Shown here in pieces: positions 1 through 11,500 of a DNA stretch of 64,000 nucleotides. The DNA lies in contig CAUJLY010000006.1 of assembly GCA_963281155.1 (NCBI GenBank), forward strand, positions 7,626,001 to 7,690,000. The letters run 5' to 3'. Under the pieces are notes generated by a model, which was given only the letters and a program-made list of their open reading frames with translations, ran no database searches and had not been told where the DNA came from. Position numbers and translations under genes: made by a program. Position 1 is the stretch's first letter; every line of letters starts with the position of its first letter. Source of the DNA: Rhabditophanes sp. KR3021. Taxonomy: Eukaryota; Nematoda; Chromadorea; Rhabditida; Alloionematidae.

Positions 1-312
1 CAGTAATGATTATAAATCCTATTTCTATTCTTCATGAATTACCAAAGTTAAGTGTATTTTTTATTATGATATTATTGGAATTTGGGTATATTTAAAATTC
101 AGTAGCAGTAAATTGAAATATGCAAGACATCATTTAACCATCTAAATTACTAACTTATAGCAATTGAGTTTCCTACCCTTTGTCCACTTTTATTACATTG
201 AATATTTGATAGTTTTTTAGCAACGATACTGACTAAACAGTTATGAATATGTGAAATAAAAATCAATTTATTACAAATCAAGTGATACAATTAACTTATA
301 GAATTCTATGTT
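1..312. other. Intergenic, nothing recognised
   Basis: AT-rich sequence downstream of the minus-strand HIP14 stop codon. It should hold that gene's 3' UTR. I see no coding or RNA gene. Confidence 0.5.
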
Positions 313-2168
313 TTAAGATTCTCCTTTACAAAATGATAAAACGTTTTGGCACCATTTTCCATTTAAAAACAATGTACAAGTTTTGCTTTTATTTTGGCCC
401 ACATATGAATATTTGTGAGCATTTAAACGTTCATTTGTGGTTAACTTATGAAACACCTAAAAATAATATTTATTGTATACTTAATTATATAATTAAATAA
501 CATACCTGGTACATTTGCAACCCAAACATAGTTGATATCCATATAAGGCATGCAATTGAAAGAACAAAGAAGTATAAGATTCCCCTATTGCAGATTAATA
601 TATCTGCAGCTGAAAGTGAAGTTCCGCATGTTGCAAGCATATCTAAAAATAGAAAGTAAAATACAAATTAATTACTTACAATATATGCTTCCTACGATGA
701 ATAGACAAAGATTAAATATCAACAATAGTAGATAAGTGATGAAATATATGTGATTAGTTACTCCTATACAATTTCCAATCCATCCACAGTGATGATCGAA
801 ACGAACTATACAATAGTTACAATATTTGCAATGCTTTGATCTGTGTGGGCGGATGATTAAGCATGTTGTGCAGAAATTACCGCAATAATTGTCGTCTTCA
901 AAGGTTTCTACAATCATATTGCATCTTTCCTAAAATGCAAAATATTTAAACAACAATCTTATGGCAAAAAATTACCTGATGAGTAACATGGAAAATTCCT
1001 GGATCACTATATGATAGTTTACAATACACAAAGCACACAGAAACCGTAAGTACATAAAACAACATTCTCAAATACCATGGCACAACAGGATGAACATTAT
1101 ATAGCCAATTGAAAACCATTAGAATCTTAAATGCTATTGCTGCTCCAAAAGGTAATTGTAAAAAATGCTTCATATTGTCCACAAATTTTAGAACACCTCG
1201 AATGAAACCTCCTAACAATAATAGACAAAGTAATTTCAAAAACAGTGTGCTGACCACAAAATCTATTAATATTATTCCAAATACTACCACTATAGGCAGT
1301 ATAAAATAAACTTGCTGAACAACTTTGTCATTTTCTTTAAATCGTTGTGAAATTGTATACTTTAGAAGCCCCTTTTGTCTCATTGCCATTTCAATTATTT
1401 TTATAATGTTTGGATCCATCTTTCTTTTTGCTATCGACAAAACTGTATCACGATTTTTGTTCATTTTTGTGAGATCAGAGTTTAAAGTAACCAAATATTC
1501 AACAGCTTTTCGATTACCATTCTCGACTGCCCAATGTAGGCATGTATTTCCATAGGGAACATCAACCAAATTAATGTTTGCTCCCATCGTTACCATCATT
1601 TTTAATAAGTCTAAATCTTCTGTTTTGTATGCTGCCCACATTATTGGTGTCATCGTGGCATCATCTCTAACATCTGGAGGAACTCCTTTTGCTAATAAAT
1701 ATGCAACAACTGGCGTACAACCAAATTGCGCGGCAACATGGATAGCTGAAAAACCTTCCCCATTTTTCAATGAAGGATCAGCTCCATTTTTTACTAATAA
1801 AGCAACCATTTTTGCATGACCTTGTCGGGCAGCCCACTGGAGGGGTGTTGATGAGAGAACTCCACCGATAATATCTATTGTGCAATTTTTATCAATCAGA
1901 TATTTTGCTATCTGCAGTGGATTATAGATTATTTGCATGGAACGAAGAAAAATCAAAAACTTACCCTAAGCCTATTATTTATTGCAGCCCAGTGTAGTAA
2001 AGTACAATCATCGGCATCAGCTGAATTGGGAGAAATTTGTTTGTTGTCAATTGAATTCTTGAGTGTATTAAAGTCTCCAAAAAGAACTGCTTGTCTAGCT
2101 TCCATGTCGAATGATTGAATATTATCATAGGAAGCCGTAGGTTCAAACTCAGTTTGTGTATTATTCAT
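313..2168 (-). CDS. ZDHHC17: Palmitoyltransferase ZDHHC17/HIP14 orthologue (ankyrin + DHHC)
   Basis: This is an S-acyltransferase that transfers palmitate to cysteines of client proteins on Golgi and vesicle membranes. Five exons join in frame: 2168-1965, 1911-976, 929-680, 642-506 and 456-313, giving about 556 residues against about 630 in the human enzyme. The N-terminal half carries about six ankyrin repeats (for example [30 protein letters not shown]). Hydrophobic spans follow, then the cysteine-rich domain with [12 protein letters not shown] and the catalytic motif [11 protein letters not shown] in exon 3. Past the second pair of membrane spans, the last exon has the family TTxE motif (LTTNERLNA). 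The human proline after DHHC is glycine here. Introns are 40-55 bp with consensus ends. The start is the first ATG of exon 1, before the ankyrin region. Ankyrin repeats, DHHC and TTxE together make the assignment secure; the exact C-terminus is modelled. Confidence 0.93.
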
Positions 2169-3616
2169 TTTTAGTATCTAGGTTTACAAATGAATGTAGA
2201 ATTGTAATGAAATATGCTAATGATACCCACTTTCAGCCTCAATTGTAGGGGCAAATTTGCTAAAAATTCATCAGCGAGATGACACTATAAGAATTTCAAA
2301 TTAGGTTGTTATTAATTAATTATTATCAGTGTGATAAATGAAACAAGTGTTTCATGATAGTTTAAACAATATGTTATTGGTACGACGCAATATATTACAC
2401 AATCAAATTACAAGATGCTCGATACTCATGAAAAAGAAAGTGAAACAAAATAATAATAACATAAACTTATTTTTCGCATGCAACAAAGCAACCATCTGCT
2501 TTTTGACATCAATTATTGGATAAGGAAAAGTTTGAGAGGATAATAAAAGAAATAAGTATATAAACATTCTTTCTAAAAATTGAATGGGCATACAAGTATC
2601 TTTTAAAAATATATTTGACATAACCAATAAATTAGAGTTATCAATTTTGAACCGGTATTTTTAAGTTGGTATACGTAGTAATAAATATGTCTAAATTGCC
2701 AGCTGACGGAACCCAAGATTTCATTTGATATGGCTGTGTTAAAGAAAGAAAAGAGATAAGATGTGATATTAAATTTGCTGTATACATACAGATCAATTAA
2801 GTTGGGCTAGACGAGAAAGCATTGACAAATAAGGTGATCAAAATGTTTCTTAATAAAATGTCAGCTGTAATTGGCATGTGATTAGATGGTGGTTTTATGA
2901 GTTACTTTCATCTTATATAAAGTGATTAATCACCTCTAAAATATTAATTCAAAATTACATCTCAGATAATATGTTTATCTGATATATTTATATATAAACA
3001 CTCATCGAATTCTATTAAAAACGTAATATGGTTGTAAAAAACAGACAATAAAAGTTATTTTTTATAAATAACAATTCAAAAAGTATAAATATATGCTTCC
3101 AAGTCTGGTAGCAGCTTCAAATAAGCAATCTATATACGCATAATACATTTTCCAACGAGAGGCACCATGTTTATATTACAACTATTGGTAAGGGTATTTA
3201 TGTAAGCTAAAGAAAGAATTTTATAGAGAATAACATTGGACTTGTGTATCTTACTGTTGGTATAAACAAAAAGTGATATTTTGAAGTTTGTCAAATAAAT
3301 ACATTTTGTATTTGAGGTAGATCGACTCGATATAAGTTGAGATTGTTTTGAAGAATCTTTTTGTATTTGATAAATCTTGCTGACATTATTGTATGATAAT
3401 TTTTTAAAGAAATACAAGTGTGAGCTCGCCCTTGTTTTATCCTATAAACAATAATAGATTAAATATATTGATTTAGTTTAAAGTTTATTACATACAAAAA
3501 ATAACAATTGGTAACACCAACTTTTATTCATTAATTAATTATAAATGACTTAATGGCAAGATTATTTTTTAAAGATTTGAACTTGATTTGTTAGCAGCAA
3601 GTGAAATATCTGATGA
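2169..3616. other. Intergenic stretch between HIP14 and ATG13
   Basis: AT-rich spacer. It should contain the HIP14 promoter and the ATG13 3' UTR. A 95-codon minus-strand open frame (3130-3417) has no recognisable domain and is not called. Confidence 0.4.
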
Positions 3617-5353
3617 TTATTCTTCTTGCTCAGATGAACAACTATTCCGATCTTTAACATGTGTGACAAAGTAATCAAATGAAGTTTGTTTTTCTTTAAA
3701 ATCATTTAACTAAAATTAATAATTGTAAATTGAAATTGGCAATGATTATGCTTACGATATTAGTTAAAACAGCCGAATCTGGAGGTGAAAATGATGGTAA
3801 TTCATCTGGAGCTGCTTTAAACTCTTTTACAAAATCATACAAATCATCACCCAGTGTTTCTGGAGCATGCGATGGAAAAATTTGCACGTATGATTCATCA
3901 CTTTCTTCCATCTTTTCTTTATTTGAGGCCGTATCTTTAAGATCATCTTCAATGCTCCCAACAAAAACGTCATCTACTAACGGCGAGGAAGCTATCGGCT
4001 TATCACCCCTTCTAAAGATGATTTGGCCTCGTAGACCAGTTAGTTGTTTGGGCGGTGAACTTCCACACAAAGAATTAACACGGCAGGGAATTGTGCTAGA
4101 ATGCTTAAGCGTCGGTGGGGCAGTTTGTTTTTTGATTAACCCAAGTGATAAAGTGCTTTTACTCGCTGTCAAGGTAGTGCCTTCTAAAATAGATAAAAAT
4201 AATTAATAAAAATAGGTACACTTTTGTTACCTTCAGCTAAGCTTGGTAAGTGTTGATTACTCTTATTCGAACCATGTACATAAGCATCAGATAACAAGTT
4301 TTCAAATGGTAAAGAATTATGTCTTGTTCGAGGTTTTAAGTTATGCCCAAACAAGTTCCCTGAAATTTGTGTTGTGCTGGTGGAAAAAATGATCGAGGCC
4401 AATGCTTCCTCTGAAATAGAATCTTGGGGTTTGAAGTTTGAGAAGCTGTCTTCTGAACTTGAATGTGAATGGCCCAAACAGAATTTAGTTTGCTCCCTTG
4501 GCGGTGTTTGACATGCGAAGTTATCACCCGACGAAGGTGATGTTCCATAAATGTTTGCATACTCAGACATAGGAGAAGTGGCAACAACGACACTTCCTTT
4601 TCTTGGTACAATATTCATATGCGGATCTAGATTATGATCCTTTTCTATGGTGTTAGCTTCCATTACAATGGCAGCTTCATCTACTTCGTTTCTATGTGGA
4701 CTGTCGTGGATGATTGATAATTCCATTTTTGTTCTATAATGAACATCCAAACAAACACTTCCATAAGGTGAACCCAATTCACCCAAAGTGTGAGTTTTTG
4801 AATTATCTCCTAAACAACCCGTATCACAGTGTCCACTTGAAACACGATATAAGATGACGAATGTATCATGACTCTGGTTGCGAGCATAATACCGAAAGGC
4901 AGGCAAGACTCGTGAAGCTGATATCGCAGATTTTAATAAATTACCCATCTTGTGATATAGTTCGGTTTGTACATTAGTGGCGTTATCTATTTTTGAACTG
5001 TCTACATACAAAGCCCATGTCTCAAGAGGGAGCGTTTCATGGTCACATGTATAAAGAAAAAACTCCAAATTGATACGATCTATTTTTGGCGGATATCTAA
5101 AAGGAGTTTAAATAAGTTATGAGATTGTTTGGCAAACATACAGTTGTACATTCTTTTTTAGATAAGTAGCAATTTCACCGATCTCATCTATTTTTAAGTT
5201 GAACCAATCAGTAAGTTGAGGACAAGTAGAACAGTCTTGGTTTAGTTTTTCTCCCATACGAGACTGTACTATAGACTGGATTAAACGTGTAGCCAGAGAT
5301 TTCACGAACTTGTTGAATTCAATATACGATTGTGTAGTTCCTTCATTTAGCAT
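3617..5353 (-). CDS. ATG13: Autophagy-related protein 13 (HORMA domain)
   Basis: ATG13 is the HORMA-domain subunit of the ULK1/ATG1 autophagy initiation complex. It bridges the kinase, FIP200/ATG11 and ATG101. Four exons join in frame: 5353-5142, 5096-4231, 4183-3756 and 3709-3617, giving about 532 residues, close to human ATG13 (517). Residues ~10-210 match the HORMA domain, with QSRMGEKL, the TDWFNL strand, LYHKMGNLLKSAISASRVLPA, and VILYR. The remainder is long, polar and low in order, as in the family. Near the C-terminus, YVQI preceded by acidic residues is a candidate LC3/ATG8-interacting motif, followed by a DDLYDFVKEF segment resembling the human tail. The start ATG lies directly after a CTTTATAG acceptor-like site, and an in-frame stop (TAG) sits just upstream, which supports this start. 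A plus-strand open frame at 3730-4206 is its shadow. Confidence 0.93.
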
Positions 5354-5361
5354 CTATAAAG
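5354..5361 (-). promoter_or_regulatory. Probable trans-splice acceptor of ATG13
   Basis: On the minus strand CTTTATAG abuts the ATG with zero spacer. It matches the acceptor consensus of the cis-introns here, yet no upstream coding exon is seen. This fits spliced-leader addition. A 5' UTR intron is the alternative. Confidence 0.45.
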
Positions 5362-6321
5362 TATGAACGTATTATGATTAAAGATGTAAAAAACAAAAAC
5401 AGCACTTGTTTGACAATTAAACCAATGTGTATGAAAAATGGTTAATAGGTATATGATGGGAAGATAAATTAAACTACATATAATTGCTATCATCACACCA
5501 TTGAAAGTAAAACTCTTTTGTATACGAAGAGAGTGTCGCATACAGGAGTCTGTGTTTGGTATGTTACAAATAATGAGAATGCATATGTATGTATCACAAG
5601 AAGATCACATGAGCAAGTTATTTTAAAAAAGTAACATAAAGACAAGCTTTGCATAATGATAAATTTTTTGAAAGCAATTTTATTTCTAAAATGTGTCAAA
5701 GTGTGTTAGTTGGGCTGTAAGCAGTGAATATCAAATAAAAAATAGACTAGACACAGCTGATATCTTTGCCTGCTAGTAAGAGGACATCACAAGTTTATTT
5801 TTGACAAAGTATAATACGATATAGAATAGAACTAGATCGGAACAAAAAATAGAAAGACCAAATAAAGGAAAAGGTGAAAGTTTATTAAGGTATATATTTA
5901 TTTAGTATAACAATGAATATAAAGATATACTCGTTGCTTACAAATACTAAACAAGTTACTACGATCATTATACAGCAAAATCTTATGACGATGTTGGAGT
6001 CTCTTTGGGAAAACATATATATTAAAAAGTGTACTTCATATATATTAAAAAGTGTACTTTATGCACCACAGATTGGTCATAATTGACGAGGGCACAATTT
6101 GTTTCCGCTTATAATAGCAAATGATAAAATTGCCTCTTTATATGATAGTTTAATCGTCCGGTTGACATAAGAGTAAATCAAAGAATTTAATATATTTTTT
6201 ATAAACACTAAATGATTGAATAAGATGCTCGAATTTTACAAATTAAATTAAATGAAATTAGTGATTAAATAAATTAGTCTTCAGAATCGTACACGTAATA
6301 TGAAGTATTGTTAGTTGCAAA
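5362..6321. other. Intergenic, no gene seen
   Basis: Spacer upstream of ATG13 and downstream of the EGF-ShKT-nitrobindin gene. Apart from a short tandem repeat at 6014-6059, I see no organised feature. Confidence 0.4.
6014..6059. repeat. Perfect 23-bp tandem duplication
   Basis: Two identical adjacent 23-bp copies (6014-6036 and 6037-6059), each beginning CATATATATT and ending GTGTACTT. The lack of divergence suggests recent replication slippage. Confidence 0.85.
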
Positions 6322-7319
6322 TTAATGGGGATAGTTTCTCATTTTTCTAAACATTTTTTTAAATTGAACTACTTTGGTGTTTCCAAATAATTTTGCTACT
6401 GTCATCTCAAGATGTTGGCCAATTCTTTTAAATCTACGAGTACCTCCAAGTGGTAAAATTTGAGAATCCATTGTTGGGTGTACTTGCATGTAGGTGATAT
6501 TTAAAGTTAGAGCATTGTTGGTTAGACTTCCCAATTCAACCATATTCAAACCTTCATTGCTGCTACTTAGTAAAGCTCCTTCGACAGGGTTCGAATTCGG
6601 TCTTAATGTCAAAAATCCATATGTAATTCTAACATCATCCCCTGCTTGGCACGTACTTCTGTAATTTTATTTATAAAATATTTGCATAGAATGAAAACGT
6701 ACGTCATATTAAGGGATGGTGGCCCAAACATGGGAACTTCAGCTGGCATAAAATCAATTGTTTCTTCGTAAGAACCATTATACATATCAGTTGGATATCT
6801 TAAACCTTTCGAAGCTTGTGAAAACCATCTTCCAACTATAAATTGAAGCGGTTCCAACGCGGGAGGAAGCGCAATTGCTGTTAATTTAATGGCCGGATCA
6901 GGAATACACGTTTTGCAACTAACACCACAATTTAGATCAAAGAAGTTTGTTTGACTTCTAACAATCTCGCACTTTTCTTCCATTGCCCATCTATCACAAC
7001 TTTGATAGATGTTTCTGCATCTTCCTTAACATAATACTTTCTATCAAAATCATGAAGTCTAATGAACTTACGATGACAAAACTTTCCCATCCAGCCTTTC
7101 GCACATGAACACCCAATTTTGCCTGGTATGCAAGTTCCGCCATTCAGACATGGTTTTGCTTCACACTGTTCTCTAGATAATCTTCGAATAACTACGACGG
7201 AATTATCTTAAAAGGAAATTAATTAAGTTAAAAACTAATAAAAATTACCTATGTGTTCAATCATAAAAAATACAATATAAATAAAAAAGAGCAATTTTAG
7301 GTTTCAAGTTCAACATCAT
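6322..7319 (-). CDS. Secreted EGF-like / ShKT / nitrobindin-like domain protein
   Basis: This is a modular, probably extracellular protein. Certain exons are 7206-7072, 7024-6703 and 6658-6322. The first exon is uncertain: ATG at 7319 with donor around 7270 gives a hydrophobic leader in the right phase. Exon 2 encodes an EGF-like module ([25 protein letters not shown]). Exon 3 continues with six cysteines spaced C-x6-C-x8-C-x13-C-x3-C-x2-C around CDRWA, which is the ShKT pattern. From [11 protein letters not shown] to the end is a THAP4/nitrobindin-like beta-barrel ([31 protein letters not shown]-type start, [18 protein letters not shown]). Nitrobindins bind heme and react with nitric oxide or peroxynitrite. 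Whether this one keeps the heme histidine I cannot judge by eye. ShKT modules are especially abundant in nematodes. The domain calls are firm; the 5' end and function are not. Confidence 0.78.
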
Positions 7320-8548
7320 ATAAATGCGACTATAATTATAAACATTTTATTTAAATAACCGTCGAAACACAATATATTGAGAAAGATGTTGTAAATAGTA
7401 ATGAATGGATATGATTATGGCTGGTTTGAAACTAAATTACGATATTATAAACGTATATATAGTATAATATTAAAAGCCAATCTGCAATCACCAACCGAAA
7501 TTGTCTTTTATAAATTATCATTCTAATCAAAATAATTTAAAAAGGGAAATTATATTATTATTGTGAAACACATGAAAATAAAACAAGTTTGGTGTGTTCA
7601 CAATATAGTGGTATGCTTCGGGCATAATTTATACAGTTTTCATGAAAGTTAGTCTTACTGATATATGTATTTACATTTCTTGACAAGGTTTACTACCCTA
7701 ATATTACACATAATATGGATATAAATTGTGGTTGGCAAAAAAGTAAGAGATTAAAGTTGATAAGATATATGGTGAATGTTATGTTCTCGTGGTTTTGGAT
7801 GCAATTTTATATTTCTAAATTGAATGTTGATTATTTGAATTTGTTTCAGGAGGAGACAGAAACATGTTGAATTAATGTGTTGTAGAAAATGATTGCGGAT
7901 AAAAGCATTTATCGCCAGAACAGGTCTTTTTTGAAATTAATTTAGCGACGTTCTTTTTGTTTGCTTGATCCCTATACGGTTTTGAAAAAAATTCTTTCTC
8001 ATATCTTGGAGTACATTTTTGTGTAAAATTGATGCATAGCAAAACCATTTAAGTGTAATTAATTTCCAAAAGTCATTAAGCAAAAAATTACAATGTACTT
8101 TTATTTATTGATACGAGAATAATTCCATCTTCAATAACAAATAAAGATTTTACAGCGAACAAATTATCTGGAAACAACAAAATTAAAAGAGGCAAAAGAT
8201 CATAATATTACACATACTTAATATAAGTATGAATATAAGAAAAAGATGACTAAATACTGAATTAAGCAAACATCAACCATTATTTATGCACTAAACATTT
8301 GTCAGAACTTTTTCAAAAATTAATTGCTCTTATCATTTTTGAAGCGATTTTCTAAAGATAGATAGTTTTGCTTTTAAATTTAATAAATTGGCATATTTAT
8401 AACCACAAAGAGATTGTTCTAACATTTAAACAGACAAACCATTTTTTGTTTGAAACTTTATCAATTTCCTTTGTCGTTAAATTTTGTAGGCAATAAATTT
8501 TATTCCCATATTTTTAGAAATTATTGTTAGGAGAACTTATCCAGCTAA
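7320..8548. other. Divergent intergenic region
   Basis: AT-rich spacer between the divergent EGF-ShKT-nitrobindin gene (-) and the ANKFN1-like gene (+), so it should contain both promoters. No coding potential seen. Confidence 0.4.
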
Positions 8549-11500
8549 ATGGATTCTAAAAGTAATATGATAGAAAAAGGTCTGGTGGAATGTTTGTTAC
8601 CATTCAAGAAAAAAGTTAATAAGTCGTGTTTGTTTCACTATAAAGCAGTTCCTTCTAATTTTCTTATGCATCCAGAAACAAAGCTCCGCAATTTAACGAT
8701 TCACTCTTGTACAGGAAAGTAAGTCGTTTGCTATTTTTCGTAATTCCTAACATATTGTTCATTTCAGATACGTTAGTGATAGGCTTTCTGATACCCAAAT
8801 AATTTTACGTGAATCCGGTCTATGCATTCATATCAAATCATTAGGATATAATCCCTTGAATCATCGAGGTAGTGCACCAGATGTTCTCTCATCCGACATT
8901 CAAATTAATTATGATTTGTTAAACCAAAAAAAAGTATTTACTCAAAAGTGTAATCTTCAACTACTACACCATTCTATCTATTTTTGTAAGTTTCCTTTTC
9001 CTCCAACATCCCTTACCTTTTACGTTACTAAATGAGACATTGTCATATATATAATATCATTATCATCAGATTATAAAATGTGTGGCGCTCAAAGAAACCT
9101 TCGTGAGCAAATTATTAATTTTAGTTGAAGGAAAACCTTGCTATTTAGCCAGATTATGGATTACACTTTGTAATGTGTGTGTCGAAGAAATATGATGTAC
9201 TGATATTGCCTTCCAATTATGAGTTATAATATAGATGCGCACTTTTTGACATTATTAGAAATAGTTATTTTCTTTAGAAAATGTATTTAGTAAAGACACG
9301 TTGTTTTGAAGGCAATTCGATTTCTTTGAAACTCATTCAATTAATTATACCATTAACCAAGATTAAGTATCCTCTTTTTATGTGAATTGTGTCAGTTCAT
9401 CTAAATTTAATGTATCCCCAACATCCTTTGTCAAATGCTTTGTATATTGGTGGGACTCATTAACTAATACACATCTAAGAAAGCGCTTCATTTTTGTAGT
9501 CCATATCTTGTTAAAAATTAAGTCCTCAAAGACGAACTAGGAAAAGATTGGTGTGCTTATGTACGTGTTTGTTAAGCAAAACGGAATGTTTGGTTTCATG
9601 AAACAATTGATTGTTTAATTTTTCATACCTATTCTATATATAAACCGATTTTATTTTAATGCAAATTAATTCAAATTTATAATCTGATTCATTCATAACA
9701 CCCACATAGATAGATATTAAACATATATTTAATTACTTGATCGTAAAGATATATTTTTATCTTCAATGATTAAATGTATAAACCATCGCCTCTAAGATAA
9801 CAATCTAAAAAGACGATCATACAAAAAAGAATGGACAGATCATGGCAATTTCCTAATCGTTACTATTCAAATCGAAATTACAATGAGTACAAATTTATTG
9901 AACCTTCTATACCAGGTGAAACGCATAAATATTATCTAAATATGCTAATTTCGACCGTGTTAATATTGTTGATGGTGAATGTGACAAATTTATTTTTAAT
10001 ACACTTGTATTGTATGATTGAAATCACTTTGATATCTTGTCTTTTGGTCTTTTGATATGCAGAAAATTTGTAGAAAAAGGCTAAAAAATGTCAGTTAAGC
10101 ACAATTTGTCGGATAAGCATAAAGTATTATTGTATTATTTTTTTTATGAAATCAAATAATATTTGTCGGCATTTCCCTTTGTGAATTGATAAACTTAACG
10201 CATATCTGATTAAATCTTAAATACTTTTTTTAAAAGTATATTTGGTGAAGCTATCTGCATTTAATAAACATTTTTGTTTTAATAGATCTATTAACATTTC
10301 AGTTATTTTCACCTATATTTTTGTATAATGATTTAAAAATAGTACTTAACAAAAATTACAGTGAGTTTAAACACAAACGCGTCTTAAATTAGTATAAGGA
10401 AAATATTATTTAAATATATGTTAAATCTGACTCGTTTTGTAAACTTTATGCTCATTACCTCTGAACTAAATCATTCGTTTGACTTAAAATTTTAATGAGT
10501 AATTAAAAAGGAAGGCATTATGACGACCTTAGAAACACATTTGTAAAAAGGTAAATTCTTGTGATTAATTAATTGTATGGTTGTGTATAATAAGTAAAAG
10601 TTTACATTATAATGAATTCCCTTTTTTACAGTTCTATAGTTTAATATTTAGTCTACATATAAAATATAAATAAACAACAAATAGAATTTATAAACTCATT
10701 GGTATAAGTATACAAAGATATATCATTTGATCTGTATACCTTAGAATTTATTCTCCCTTTCCAACAGCATTTATACTTATATTCATTCAACGACTCCATT
10801 GCACTCAATTTACCTTTCTTTTGTATAAATATATAATTGTGAACTATCCTCTATCTACAATTGATCTGTGTGCTTATTTTGTGTTTGATGGTAATAGTGG
10901 TTTTTTGTTGTTTAATGATTCTTAATTTATCTTTTAATCTTTTAGCCTCTTTTTCTTGCCTCATTCAGCCGTACATGTTGCATTTGGAAAGAACCAACAG
11001 TGGCAAATCATTGATTTCAGTACAGGCTAGTGTTGCGCATACATTGGCTTCTCGGGCAATCATTAATAAACAGTATGTATATGAATATCCGAAGAAAAAT
11101 TCAGTGGCGTATGTTTTGATATCAAGGATCTTTATTGTTATTTAACGAATTAAAATAAACAGTTTCTTCAATAACTTATCTTTATTAATTTTAGGTGTTC
11201 TGATGCTTCCTCTAATTCACACATCTGTACACTTACTTGTAAGTAAAAAATAATTTTTTCTATTAAACAAACTTGATGTTTAAGAGTTAATATTCTAAAT
11301 AATCTTCTATACAAACTCTCACCCTAATACTATAAATAATTTCAGCTCGTCGTCAACAAATAGTCATTGAAACGCCAAATGAAGGAGAAAGACATTCTTG
11401 TCTTTCCAAAAATCGAAGCGAAGACGAAGATAAAAGGACAACAGAAAACAACAACAATTTGATCAATCTAATTGGTAATTCTATTTTTAAATGGCTTTAT

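Noticed and set aside
3130..3417. 95-codon minus-strand open frame
   Set aside because: An acceptor-like site precedes it, but there is no start exon, no partner exon and no recognisable content.
3730..4206. 158-codon plus-strand frame
   Set aside because: Lies antisense to ATG13 exon 3, whose minus-strand product is clearly homologous. A shadow frame.
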